Shown here: positions 31,340 through 40,034 of the stretch, in pieces
Numbering within the stretch: position 1 is the stretch's first letter
How the letters are laid out: each line of letters starts with the position of its first letter
Origin: a virus
DNA length: 64,000 nucleotides
Virus record (IMG/VR): IMGVR_UViG_3300049203_000068
Span: 1 to 64,000 of that record
Strand: one strand, 5' to 3'
The notes under the pieces: model-generated
What the model saw: only the letters and a program-made list of their open reading frames with translations
What the model was told of the DNA's origin: nothing
Databases searched by the model: none
Made by a program: the position numbers and the translations under genes

Positions 31340-32727
31340 TGCACGCCGCCATTCATTACGCTCGCTCCCGGCATCTCTTGCCCCTTCGGCGCATTGATTG
31401 CCGTTACTGCCTCAGGATCGACTTCATCGAATCCGAGAATGATTGATCCGCCAGTAGGTAATCCGAGATAGTCAACCGCGTGGATCTTAAATAGCGCTTC
31501 GATTCCATCTTTCAGTGCGCGCAGCCAAGTTGCGAGTTCAGACATGCGCTCATCTTGATCCATCTGCTTTTCGCCGAGCGTCACTTCTTTATCCTGCTTC
31601 GCCGCTATGATTGACAGGCCCACGGCCGACATGCGCTGTTCCAGATCTGTGAGCGCTTGTCGCAAAGCATCCGTAGCGCTCGGATCGGCCGCCTCATACT
31701 TTACGTCTCCGTCCTTATCAGTCTGAACAACCGTGCCCGGACCAAGCTTTAACTTCGGCTTGTGTGCGCCCTCTGCTGTGGCCTCAGGGTTATTCAGAAT
31801 CTCGCCCTTGATGTGCAGGATTGGCACCAGCATGCGTAGTTGACAGTTCAGATCCGACCATTGCTGCCAGTGCCCGATATTCAAATATGCGAGGTCAAGG
31901 AGAGGAGGATCGGACTCCATGAATGCTTTACGCCGCGAATAAATCGTGACTAAAGGAATTCTGCTTAGTGCAGTAGATCCGCCGTCTTTCTTTACGAGGT
32001 CTTTGCCTTTTTCGATCTCTTCATAAAGCGTCCACTCCATCGGCCCGTAAATGGCGGGGGAATCGTCCGTCTTAGGCGAGATCACGATCAACCTTAGAAC
32101 CCTGTAGCGAGTTACTTCTTTCTCGCCAAACTCGCCATCGTCTTCAGTTGCTGATTCAATAAGCGTGACTTGCGTCAGAACCTTTTCGCCGTTGATGCGA
32201 GCTGACTTCCAGTTGATCGCTTCATCCTTGCGATACTTGGTCCAATAGGGACGACGGCCTGAAACCTGATCATCTAACGCGGTTGGGGTCGGAGAGAGTG
32301 AGGTGATCGATCTCGTGGCGGGCTTTTGCATGTCTACGAGTACATGCGCATGACCGTCATTAATTACGTCTCGAAAGAGTTCTTTTGCAAATACATCTAA
32401 ATGGTTCCCTGCAAGATCAATATCTTCAACATGTGCTTTTAGCTGCGTTGGAACATCCGGCTCAAGTTCGGGATTGCGCTTCAGAGCCATGCCGATTAGC
32501 CCCTCGCGTACCTTTACGAAGGTATTGAACAGCAGTGAGCGTGAGAGTCGAACCTCATAAGCCTGGATTGACTCGCCAGCCTCCATTGGCAGATATGTAC
32601 CGCCGCGTTCCCGTAACCGCTCCGTACCGGCAGCGAGGTCTCGGACTACAGTTAGCGACTTAGCTTGCCGTTCGGTAGCAGCGTTTCGGAATGCGGGTGA
32701 GTTGACTTCGTTTGGAGTTGTGGCCAT
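31336..32727 (-). CDS. portal protein (DUF4055 type)
   Basis: A 463-residue protein directly after the large terminase. Pattern ERLRERGGTYLPMEAGESIQAYEVRLSRSLLFNTF, FRDVINDGHAHVLVD, PYWTKYRKDEAINW, HWQQWSDLNCQLRM and ending with a helical crown fits the DUF4055 portal family. It forms the dodecameric DNA channel of the head. Confidence 0.85.
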   Translation of the reverse strand: MATTPNEVNSPAFRNAATERQAKSLTVVRDLAAGTERLRERGGTYLPMEAGESIQAYEVRLSRSLLFNTFVKVREGLIGMALKRNPELEPDVPTQLKAHVEDIDLAGNHLDVFAKELFRDVINDGHAHVLVDMQKPATRSITSLSPTPTALDDQVSGRRPYWTKYRKDEAINWKSARINGEKVLTQVTLIESATEDDGEFGEKEVTRYRVLRLIVISPKTDDSPAIYGPMEWTLYEEIEKGKDLVKKDGGSTALSRIPLVTIYSRRKAFMESDPPLLDLAYLNIGHWQQWSDLNCQLRMLVPILHIKGEILNNPEATAEGAHKPKLKLGPGTVVQTDKDGDVKYEAADPSATDALRQALTDLEQRMSAVGLSIIAAKQDKEVTLGEKQMDQDERMSELATWLRALKDGIEALFKIHAVDYLGLPTGGSIILGFDEVDPEAVTAINAPKGQEMPGASVMNGGVQ

Positions 32728-32783
32728 TCACGGAAGAGAATAACTAGAAATGCAGGTTTATTTCGTGGAAGTCCTCGACCGGC

Positions 32784-34397
32784 TTACCCTAATATCCTTC
32801 CCACTACTACAACCTGCCCATGTTTCGGCGGATCGTAAAACGCTAAATTTGAGCCATCCGCTAGATCCGGTGAGTATCCCAATCGCTTTTTCATCGTCGC
32901 CTTATCCTCAACAACCTTCTGCCCTGGTGCTTTGTACTTTGGTGCTGACAACTCACGTTCTAATCGTTCTCGAATGTCCTTCCTGAGCCGCGAAAGATCA
33001 AGTCGCTTCGTCCGTGCGCGCTCACGCTGATCAAACCACAGTTCTGAGCGGACATTTTTATACTGCTCTTCGTCCTTTGCCTTGGCACTTGAATTAACCG
33101 GAATCGCGTTATAGCCCCAGCTCTTTAAGAGGTCACATGGCCCGGCCCCTAATCCGCCCGTTACATCCACTTTTATGCGAAGTGTCTTTGCGAGTCTTTC
33201 GTTTTCTTCGGTCGACAAGCCAGGCTTGAAGTTACGGGCCGCTTCGAGGGCGTCATCGCGGCACGCTGTTGCGACCTCAACCGTGTCCATCTTGCGAATC
33301 TCGCGACCCTTCAACAAGCACGGGCCACGGCGCACAAAAATCGTTGTCCGGTCATCACCAAACCTTGCTGGGTCACAGCCCAACTCTGGAACGTCAGTGT
33401 CAGCGGGCTCGAGTACCGGCTGGTGCTTCAACCATGTTTTAGGAATAACCTGCTGATCCGCCTGTGTTGGGAACTCGCCCAGTACGCGGCCCTGAAAGTA
33501 CGCCGTGGGCATGTACTCCCATTTCTCCTCCAGATTTGCGGTCGTACCTTCAAGTGCGTTCTTTATCTCAGGTAAAGACACGAACGGAAATGAATCCTCC
33601 GAAGGCTTATCAACCAACTCGCACTCTTTTTCCAACATTTCATACAGCCACAGCAGCCGAACCGCGTCAGGGAACGGCGGTCTTTCCCCTCGCAGTTCCG
33701 CAACGATGTTCGGATGATTTAGCGCAGAGATCGAAAGCGTGTTGTAGAGTGAAGACTCTGAGGCTAACCCAAACTCCGTCGCTTCATCCGTCGGGTTGCC
33801 GATCGCAAACACTCGGTTATCTGGATGCGTCATCAGACCACCGACCGCATCCCAAATGTATTTCGGAACACCAACGCCTTCCTCGATCACGATCAGGATA
33901 GGCGCTGAATGCTCGCCTTGAAAACCTTCGCCCTTCTCCGCATTCAGAGCTCGAACATAATGCTCGCCTTCTTTCAATTTGTCGGCATCACGGATTATTC
34001 CAGTATCCAGGATTATTCCGGGCAAGCCTTTAGCCCGACGCAGTGTTTTTAGTTGTTTGAATGTAAGCCCGAGCGCCTGTGGCCACGTTGGCGCTGTGAT
34101 ATACCCGATATGCTTCGACCAACAGTCGTACCACCACGAAGTAGCAACTGCGGCTGTAAAGGTCTTTCCTACCGCATGCGAGGCTTTGACCAGCGTTCGG
34201 CGCTTATCCAAAACGCTTTGCAGCATCTCATCCTGATCCGGAGTGAGGGAAACACCAAGGACCTCTTTGGCGTAGGCTTGTGGGCGGGTTTGATATTTGG
34301 CGAGCGGATTAGTGAACTGTCTCGCTCGGAGTTTCGCCAGCGCCTGCCTCTTGATCGGCTCCGGCCACTCGCGCCAGTTCTCGCTCAAGGGCTGCAT
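32784..34397 (-). CDS. terL: terminase large subunit
   Basis: A 537-residue packaging ATPase/nuclease. Walker A SHAVGKTF (73-80), Walker B ILIVIEEG (about 165-172), coupling motif AIGNPTDE. RNase H-like nuclease segments ELGCDPARFGDDRT (first Asp) and VDVTGGLGAGPCDLL (second acidic residue), then a basic C-terminus. Overlaps the small subunit gene by 89 bases. Confidence 0.95.
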   Translation of the reverse strand: MQPLSENWREWPEPIKRQALAKLRARQFTNPLAKYQTRPQAYAKEVLGVSLTPDQDEMLQSVLDKRRTLVKASHAVGKTFTAAVATSWWYDCWSKHIGYITAPTWPQALGLTFKQLKTLRRAKGLPGIILDTGIIRDADKLKEGEHYVRALNAEKGEGFQGEHSAPILIVIEEGVGVPKYIWDAVGGLMTHPDNRVFAIGNPTDEATEFGLASESSLYNTLSISALNHPNIVAELRGERPPFPDAVRLLWLYEMLEKECELVDKPSEDSFPFVSLPEIKNALEGTTANLEEKWEYMPTAYFQGRVLGEFPTQADQQVIPKTWLKHQPVLEPADTDVPELGCDPARFGDDRTTIFVRRGPCLLKGREIRKMDTVEVATACRDDALEAARNFKPGLSTEENERLAKTLRIKVDVTGGLGAGPCDLLKSWGYNAIPVNSSAKAKDEEQYKNVRSELWFDQRERARTKRLDLSRLRKDIRERLERELSAPKYKAPGQKVVEDKATMKKRLGYSPDLADGSNLAFYDPPKHGQVVVVGRILG

Positions 34398-34920
34398 CTA
34401 AATCCTCCGGCTGAACAATTTCGAGTTTGTCAACAAACAGTTTGTGGTACTTACCGAGATCCACATGCGCTCCGTGCGCGTTGTGCAACTCCAGTTTTGT
34501 GAGTTTACCTGTGTCTTTGTCGAAGGCCATACTTTTAATTAACCGGGACACACCGCGCCTCTTGGCGCTTGCGAGGTCAAAAGTTCCGTCTAACTCAAAA
34601 ACCTCAGCAATGTCTGCATCTGCTATCCGGGTTAAGCCGACCAGTACTTCGGTCGCGCTCAGTATCTTACCTTTTGCCGCTCTTTCGGCGTCCGCGCGTA
34701 GTTCGGCTATAAATCGCGAGACATTAAGTTTTATTAAGTTCTGTGACGCTATCACGGCGAGTGTCAAACCCGCGCCTTTGTAGCCGGCTAACCTTGCGGC
34801 CTCAGCGCCGTTTCCATTCGCTTCCCCAACAAAAGCGAGGCAAAACTTCCGCTGTTTGAGCGTGAGACGTACCAGGTCTCCACCCGGTGGACGACCCTCA
34901 TTTCTATTAACCTTTTTCAC
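34309..34920 (-). CDS. terS: terminase small subunit
   Basis: A 203-residue protein of the Terminase_2 type. LTLKQRKFCLAFVGEANGNGAEAARLAGYKG is the DNA-binding helix-turn-helix, followed by a long helix and an oligomerisation region. The C-terminus is acidic. Recognises the packaging site and loads DNA to TerL. Overlaps the large subunit gene. Confidence 0.9.
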   Translation of the reverse strand: MKKVNRNEGRPPGGDLVRLTLKQRKFCLAFVGEANGNGAEAARLAGYKGAGLTLAVIASQNLIKLNVSRFIAELRADAERAAKGKILSATEVLVGLTRIADADIAEVFELDGTFDLASAKRRGVSRLIKSMAFDKDTGKLTKLELHNAHGAHVDLGKYHKLFVDKLEIVQPEDLDAALERELARVAGADQEAGAGETPSETVH

Positions 34921-34988
34921 TTTTCCTCAGTTCTGCTTCCCGGCGTTCTTTAATCCAGGTTCAGGGCTCTTTCTTCTGTTTGGGTCAC

Positions 34989-35381
34989 TCACAAAACCAT
35001 CCTATAGTCCGTTCCGTAATCCAGCGCGACTAGCTGCCCCTGATAGTATCCAAAGTTGAAATAGTAGTTATCGAAAGGCATTCCCTTTGCGCTCCAGAAC
35101 TGCCATTCAACGGGACACATCGCCATTGATGCTTCTTTGCGGTACGGCTCTAGAGGCTTTGCGGGTTCGCAACGCGGCATAATGACTAATAGTCCGAATC
35201 GATCCGCAAACAAGACTGGGCACAGCTTCTCGTGACCTAATCCCCCAAAGCGCCGCTCGAGGCGATTGCAGTGAAACCCAAGACGAAACAAAACCCAGGA
35301 CCACGGATAAAAGCGCGGCACTTTAAGGACGTAACGCTTAGTCAGCATTACGTTGCGCGTTGATCCCCATGTAACTTTCAC
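34989..35381 (-). CDS. hypothetical protein, kinase-like N-lobe pattern
   Basis: A 130-residue protein. GTG start overlaps the stop of the upstream membrane protein. TKRYVLKVPRFYPWSW (a VxK strand), NRLERRFGGLG (an E-containing helix), and CPVLFADRFGLLVIMPRCEP resemble the N-lobe and hinge of a protein-kinase-like fold seen in some phage proteins, without a visible catalytic loop. A low-confidence fold guess. Confidence 0.4.
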   Translation of the reverse strand: MKVTWGSTRNVMLTKRYVLKVPRFYPWSWVLFRLGFHCNRLERRFGGLGHEKLCPVLFADRFGLLVIMPRCEPAKPLEPYRKEASMAMCPVEWQFWSAKGMPFDNYYFNFGYYQGQLVALDYGTDYRMVL

Positions 35382-35530
35382 AAAATGCTTCCACGTAAGA
35401 GATACAGCAAGGTCAACGCAACCAGAGTTACAAACAAGATTACTCGAATCGTCTCTGAGATTCGCGGCACATAACTAATCAGAATTGCCAATAGAATCAA
35501 GATCAGCACGGCAACAACAACTCCGGTCAT
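35378..35530 (-). CDS. two-TM membrane protein (50 aa), holin-like
   Basis: ATG 35530. Two hydrophobic segments (VVVAVLILILLAILISYV and VILFVTLVALTLLYLL) separated by PRISETIR, with a short basic end. Stop overlaps the next GTG. The size and hairpin topology fit a small class II holin or other membrane accessory. Confidence 0.6.
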   Translation of the reverse strand: MTGVVVAVLILILLAILISYVPRISETIRVILFVTLVALTLLYLLRGSIL

Positions 35531-37245
35531 GGCAGTTTCACTCCTGTATAAACAAATTCAGCCTTCTTTCCTGAGAGATTACGATAGAAATAGTAACCCT
35601 GTGCTCTTTGCGTCGCGGCTTGCTGATTCTGTTTTCCCTCAGTAGTTTCCCAAACAACTGTTATGCGACTGCCTACGACAGGACCGGGATCAGGAGTCGG
35701 AGAAGGCGTAGGGCTGGGCGTCGGCGTCGGAGTAGGTGTCGGAGTCGGGGTCGGGCTGGGGTCTGCAACGCTCGTTGCGCCCTCTCTCCAAGCTAAGTAT
35801 CTTCCGCCCGATCGGTATGACTCGTCATATTCCTTCGCCCGAAATGACGCGAGACTTCTATAGTTATCTGCTCCGGAATAACTTGAATCAAACATCTCAT
35901 CCGCTGCCGCTTGTAGTTTTGGATCGCCGGTCAGCGAATAAGCATATGCGAGTGCGTGAATGCTCGGGTTGTTTAATTGTCGCCCTTCCGCTATCTGGCT
36001 GAGATCCGATGGAGGGAAAAGGCTAGCTACCGTTCCGCAACCATTCGTGCAGTCTGTACCGTCATTGAAACTTCCGCCAACGAAGTAGTACGTCGCACGC
36101 CAGCCATTTGGATTGTAGCCCAACGAATAAACTGCTTGAGCGCCGCGCACAATAGACTGAGCAATGTTCGAATCACCCGTCAGTCGGTGCGCTTGGATCA
36201 TTCCCTCAAGCAAGATGCCAACATGAAACGGCTGCATTGTGTCGCCCACGTCGATCGCGCCGCCCCAGCGCCATGATCCGTCAGACTGCTGCATCTTCAG
36301 ATAGTAATCAAGGCAAGCACTTACGGCCTTTCCTCGCATTTCATCACGCACGACAGCGTCAGGATGTACTCGAGCAAGGTTTGACGCGTAGAGCACCGTA
36401 AAGCCGCCATCACGGACGCCGAAATAGAGGCCCGTGAACTTCAGGCGAATCGGGGTTCCTATCCATTGCTCAAAGTGCGTGCGCACGTAGTTGGTAATCC
36501 ACGGCCACATTTCAGGGCGGCCATCGAGCGCGCGCAGTATTAGGCCGTTCAAGCTAATGTTCCGCGGCGCAAGCGAGAATTCGGCCGGCGTGCGGCCTTC
36601 GTCAATGAATGGCGCCCGCCACCAACCGTCGGCAATCTTGCGGGCGTAATCTCTGAAACGTATATCACCCGTGCGGTAGAAGTTAATCCAGTGAACGGAC
36701 GCCTGGTCATAATAGTTCGTATCAATGAACGGGTTGAGTTCGTCACCTATTGTCAACACGACAGATAGTCCGCTTTGTGATGGCTGCCCCCATGACTCGG
36801 AAGATTCATTCCCCCAGCGCATTGTCAATTCAAGCGACGTGTCATCGACGACACGTTTGATGTAGTGCGAACGTAGTACGCCGGTCGTATCTCTGATCCA
36901 GAACGCTGTATCAGGCGCGTTTGTGATTACCTGTGTAAACTTTGTGTTCGTGCCCGTGACGAGGTTCGATCCCCATTCGACCGCGACCGTACCTGTAAGT
37001 TGACGCATCGGCGGATCCATAGGGAACGCTGCGCCATGTACCAGACCGCGATCGATGGCGGTCTGATCGAACCAAGAAGCACCTGAGATTTGAGATGTTC
37101 CTGATTTACTCTGTGGGCCAATAATGAATTCAACTTCAGGAGAAGGGAAGATTACTTGTTCATCAATCATAGTTTGATTATTCCAGTTACCTGCCAGTAA
37201 GAGCGGCAATAAGATCGGGATCAAATATGCTCTGAGTTTAATCAC
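35527..37245 (-). CDS. secreted alpha/alpha-toroid-like protein with TP-rich linker
   Basis: A 572-residue protein. N-terminal signal peptide (LRAYLIPILLPLLLAGN). Residues 200-470 show repeated helical pairs (YARKIADGWW, ISLNGLILRALDGRPE, GKAVSACLDYYLKMQQSDGSW, HVGILLEGMIQAHRLTGD, SIHALAYAYSLTGDPKLQAAADE) as in glycosidase/lyase toroids. Then a Pro-Thr linker (about 495-522), and a C-terminal 45-residue module (VVWETTEGKQNQQ...). Probably a polysaccharide-acting or virion-associated enzyme; the signal peptide is unusual for a tail protein. GTG start directly after the previous stop. Confidence 0.55.
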   Translation of the reverse strand: MIKLRAYLIPILLPLLLAGNWNNQTMIDEQVIFPSPEVEFIIGPQSKSGTSQISGASWFDQTAIDRGLVHGAAFPMDPPMRQLTGTVAVEWGSNLVTGTNTKFTQVITNAPDTAFWIRDTTGVLRSHYIKRVVDDTSLELTMRWGNESSESWGQPSQSGLSVVLTIGDELNPFIDTNYYDQASVHWINFYRTGDIRFRDYARKIADGWWRAPFIDEGRTPAEFSLAPRNISLNGLILRALDGRPEMWPWITNYVRTHFEQWIGTPIRLKFTGLYFGVRDGGFTVLYASNLARVHPDAVVRDEMRGKAVSACLDYYLKMQQSDGSWRWGGAIDVGDTMQPFHVGILLEGMIQAHRLTGDSNIAQSIVRGAQAVYSLGYNPNGWRATYYFVGGSFNDGTDCTNGCGTVASLFPPSDLSQIAEGRQLNNPSIHALAYAYSLTGDPKLQAAADEMFDSSYSGADNYRSLASFRAKEYDESYRSGGRYLAWREGATSVADPSPTPTPTPTPTPTPSPTPSPTPDPGPVVGSRITVVWETTEGKQNQQAATQRAQGYYFYRNLSGKKAEFVYTGVKLP

Positions 37246-37326
37246 CTAATGAGTTATCACCACCAAGACAAGAAAGAGCCACAAAGCCCCAACTGAGGTT
37301 AATCCGACAAACACATTCTTGGGCAT
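37246..37326 (-). CDS. transmembrane micro-protein (26 aa)
   Basis: ATG immediately follows the upstream TGA (TGAATG), and its TAG abuts the next GTG. One membrane helix (VGLTSVGALWLFLVLVVITH). The tight packing supports translation. It may be a small lysis or membrane accessory. Confidence 0.45.
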   Translation of the reverse strand: MPKNVFVGLTSVGALWLFLVLVVITH

Positions 37327-37797
37327 TCAGGCATCCCCTTTAACCGAGGTTTCGCTGGAACTCGGCGGCTTGATCTTGTCCAGTTGCTCCAGCGTTACTC
37401 CCAGTTCAATCGCCGCCTGCAACCTCTTGATATAGTGAGCATCCACTTTTCTTCGATCTTCCTGTTTTGCCAGCTCGAGTCGTAATTGACGCAACTCAAA
37501 ATCCGCGTTGTCTCTGTCTGCGTTTGCTGCGTCTCTCTCCGTTCGTAGCCGATCATTTGTATTTAATGCAGTCTCCAATCGATCCATCATCCGCATCATT
37601 GACTCACCGGCGGTTGAGTGGGAACGAATCGTTATCTCAGTAGCTTCAGCCTCCGTCTTACGCGCTTCAAAAAATGGCCTTCTGCGGTTCTGCCACAACT
37701 CGTAAATCTTGAAAATACCTCCACCTATTCCGAGGGTTAAGCCGGTTCTTATAAGCTCGAAGGCCCAGTGAGGAAGTGCTGTTTGCGTATCCTGCAT
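37327..37797 (-). CDS. membrane-anchored coiled-coil protein
   Basis: A 156-residue protein. One N-terminal membrane segment (LIRTGLTLGIGGGIFKIYEL), then a long coiled coil (60-130) with QEDRRKVDAHYIKRLQA, and a Ser-rich end. Topology resembles inner-membrane spanin subunits or phage membrane accessories. It lies at the edge of the lysis cassette. Confidence 0.5.
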   Translation of the reverse strand: MQDTQTALPHWAFELIRTGLTLGIGGGIFKIYELWQNRRRPFFEARKTEAEATEITIRSHSTAGESMMRMMDRLETALNTNDRLRTERDAANADRDNADFELRQLRLELAKQEDRRKVDAHYIKRLQAAIELGVTLEQLDKIKPPSSSETSVKGDA

Positions 37798-37800
37798 TTA

Positions 37801-38265
37801 TCATGCGCTCGCAGACCTTGCTACTTGTTCGATCTTCGCCTGCAGTAACTCCCACTCACTGAGGCGAAAACTTACTATCTCCAACTTTCTCGCTTGATAT
37901 TGGCGCTGCGCTCTCCCATCCAGTGCAGGCCAAACCTCAGATCCAAATGCTACAGTTTCCGGCGGTAACGGAGATCTCCACGGCACCCGCTTAACCGCCC
38001 CACCTTCGCAGTTAGCATCGTGCCAAGCATCTACCTCGTTTGGGTGCGCAACTCTTAACTCGATGTTGTGAAAGTCAGTCTTGGGCGTGTCTTCATCATC
38101 ACTCGCGGCGAAGCCGTAATGTTGGTTCACCCAGCGCATGAAGGCATAACATGCTCGCAGACCGAACTTCACCCAATCCGGCATCGGAAAGGTGCGCATC
38201 GGCTTGCGCTGAACGGTGATATATATCTCCTCCAGCGATTCGCATACGCAGCGCTGAGAGTCCAT
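37801..38265 (-). CDS. hypothetical protein
   Basis: A 154-residue protein. ATG 38265 is chosen because the open frame upstream overlaps another well-supported gene; AAAGGA abuts the ATG, so initiation may depend on coupling. Contains KFGLRACYAFMRWVNQHYGF, a charged middle, and a helical C-terminus (YQARKLEIVSFRLSEWELLQAKIEQ). No family recognised. Confidence 0.5.
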   Translation of the reverse strand: MDSQRCVCESLEEIYITVQRKPMRTFPMPDWVKFGLRACYAFMRWVNQHYGFAASDDEDTPKTDFHNIELRVAHPNEVDAWHDANCEGGAVKRVPWRSPLPPETVAFGSEVWPALDGRAQRQYQARKLEIVSFRLSEWELLQAKIEQVARSASA

Positions 38266-38269
38266 TCCT

Positions 38270-38419
38270 TTAGGGTTGCTTGCCGGGACCAATTGGATCG
38301 CCCCCTCCCGGATCTGTTGGCGTCGGCTCTTCGCTGTCCTGTGTTGTTGGTGCAGATGGTTTCGACTCTTCAGGACTCTCCGGCTGTTCGTGCTCATTGG
38401 GTTTCTCGTTCTCTTCCAT
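38270..38419 (-). CDS. acidic Pro/Glu-rich small protein (49 aa)
   Basis: ATG 38419 behind GGAGAAAG. Almost wholly Glu, Pro, Ser, Thr and Gly (EENEKPNEHEQPESPEESK...), so probably disordered. Its stop lies 4 bases before the next ATG. Function unknown; possibly a linker or decoy for a basic partner. Confidence 0.55.
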   Translation of the reverse strand: MEENEKPNEHEQPESPEESKPSAPTTQDSEEPTPTDPGGGDPIGPGKQP

Positions 38420-38536
38420 TGACTTTCTCCAAGCGAGTAAGTTCAAATCCGTGCGCCTTCGTGGATACTTCTTAGCGGGAGGTCCACGAGGAGCGGTTGA
38501 GGGTGGTCACGCGAGTGCCGCCCTCGCCTCTGCTAT

Positions 38537-38899
38537 TCAAATCTGATATTCAAACCTGATCATCCGCAGCAGCCCTTGTGCTTTAAGGCGCTCTTCCTCA
38601 CTGTCTGTGCGAGACTCCAGTTTTTGTACTCTCGCCACCAGTTCAACCAATTCATCCTTTTCAATCGTGCCCTTTATGTACCTCAAAAGCAGATCATCGA
38701 TCCCGAGGTGATCCGTGGGACTATGTAGGCCCATCGCGGTGACGAACTTGACCTGCGGCCAGATCACCGTCATCTGCGTTTCCAGTGCTGTTACCTTGCG
38801 CGAGATCGAGAATGCAAACCCGAACGCTGCGCCCCCGAGCGTAACCGCCAGCGCTGCGAAGAAACTGGCGACAGCCATTAGTATGTTTGCGGTGCTCAA
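38537..38899 (-). CDS. membrane protein with coiled coil, holin-like
   Basis: A 120-residue protein. One or two hydrophobic segments (ILMAVASFFAALAVTLGGAAFGFAF), then a coiled coil (ELVELVARVQKLESRTDSEEERLKAQ). ATG overlaps the PAS gene stop. Could be a holin or spanin-like protein of the lysis cassette. The 117 bases downstream (38420-38536) hold nothing recognisable. Confidence 0.5.
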   Translation of the reverse strand: MSTANILMAVASFFAALAVTLGGAAFGFAFSISRKVTALETQMTVIWPQVKFVTAMGLHSPTDHLGIDDLLLRYIKGTIEKDELVELVARVQKLESRTDSEEERLKAQGLLRMIRFEYQI

Positions 38900-39318
38900 C
38901 CATTTTTCCTTCGCAGCACAGCCAGGGTAAGGACACCCTTACTGGCGTGAATGACCGGCGATAAGTGGATCGTTACCGGAATTTCCGCCCCGCCGGAATC
39001 AACCGCCCAAAGTTCCAACCCGCTGCCCATTTCCCGCTTCACCGGGTTCATGTAGTACTTCTTGAAATGCTCATCGTGTGCGGCGTGAAACCTGTCGGGC
39101 AGCAGGATTGACAACGGCTTGCCTACAAGCTCATCGCGCTCGCGGATAAAAAAGATCTGCGCCTTGTCGTTGACCCGCTCAATCAATCCTTCTCTGTTGA
39201 CGATGATCGCCGGGTCAGGCAGGTCAAGAAAGATCCGGCGGTTAAACCGCTCTTCTTCTTCCAGTCGTTCGAGAATATGACTCGGGGGGTCAAGCCCCTC
39301 TAGCCTATCATCCGGCAT
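38896..39318 (-). CDS. PAS-domain protein in the lysis cassette
   Basis: A 140-residue protein. After an acidic helix (SHILERLEEEERFNRRIF) comes a complete PAS fold: DLPDPAIIVNREGLIERVND, FFIRERDELVGKPLSILLPDRF, HDEHFKKYYMNP, LELWAVDSGGAEIPVTIHLSPV, VLTLAVLRR. PAS domains sense ligands, redox or light. No kinase or output domain is attached. A role in timing lysis to cell state is possible but inferred. Confidence 0.8.
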   Translation of the reverse strand: MPDDRLEGLDPPSHILERLEEEERFNRRIFLDLPDPAIIVNREGLIERVNDKAQIFFIRERDELVGKPLSILLPDRFHAAHDEHFKKYYMNPVKREMGSGLELWAVDSGGAEIPVTIHLSPVIHASKGVLTLAVLRRKNG

Positions 39319-39363
39319 ACGGTTCTCCCGACGGAATTATGTTTAGATCTGCTACTCGTTTTC

Positions 39364-39462
39364 TCAACCCAGGACACCTTTCTTTACAAAGATCCAATAC
39401 AAAGCAGCTGCTCCTACTAAAGAGCCGATGAAACCGATCAATAAGTCAATGAAGTAGTGCAT
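39364..39462 (-). CDS. transmembrane micro-protein (32 aa)
   Basis: ATG 39462, directly after the preceding gene. A single membrane helix (FIDLLIGFIGSLVGAAALYWIF) with a Lys-containing end (VKKGVLG), as in tiny pinholin-like or lysis accessory peptides. Confidence 0.45.
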   Translation of the reverse strand: MHYFIDLLIGFIGSLVGAAALYWIFVKKGVLG

Positions 39463-39464
39463 CG

Positions 39465-40034
39465 CTATCTCTTAATCACCGCTACAAGAATTCCGGCGAC
39501 CGTGAGAATAGTTCCCAGCGTGGCCGTGCGCGCGTTGGCCTTGTCAACCTTCTTCTCCAGGACATCGACGCGCTTCATTGCCATATCAACCATTGTCTGC
39601 AACGTAGCGATCGCGCGTTCATAAGTCGCAATCAGCCCTTGCTGCTGTTGAATTGCCTTTTCTCCAATTGCCAGCGTCCGCTCAAAAGCTGCGCGTTCCT
39701 TTGCGCCTGCCGCTATTGCATCGTTCGCCGCCTTGATGGCCTTTTCCTGCTCCTCAATAGCCACCGCCGCCGCCGCCAGTTGCCTCTTGAGGTTCGCAAT
39801 GTCATCAAGCGCTGCGCTAACCGCTCGCTTGAGTTGGCACCTCTCAGAGAGATCATTGTCCGCACACGGCTGTGATTGTTGCGGCAGAGGCGTTGATGGC
39901 CTTGGCCCTTGCGCACAAATCCTCTGTTGTAACGTTGTCAGTAGGAGTATGCACAGGATCATCCGCCACGGCTTTTTTGAACTCAGCAACCTTTTCTGCG
40001 GCTGTCTTTGATTGATCATTAAATACCTTTTCAA
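39465..40034 (-). CDS. spanin-like protein, overlapping partner
   Basis: A 189-residue protein with an N-terminal signal/anchor (KPWRMILCILLLTTLQQRICAQ), a periplasmic coiled coil (65-165) and a C-terminal membrane segment (TATLGTILTVAGILVAVIKR). It begins inside the preceding coiled-coil gene in another frame, an Rz/Rz1-like arrangement. Rz1 proteins are normally lipoproteins; the sequence before Cys40 (QQRIC) is not a good lipobox, so the partner role is uncertain. Confidence 0.5.
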   Translation of the reverse strand: MKRYLMINQRQPQKRLLSSKKPWRMILCILLLTTLQQRICAQGPRPSTPLPQQSQPCADNDLSERCQLKRAVSAALDDIANLKRQLAAAAVAIEEQEKAIKAANDAIAAGAKERAAFERTLAIGEKAIQQQQGLIATYERAIATLQTMVDMAMKRVDVLEKKVDKANARTATLGTILTVAGILVAVIKR

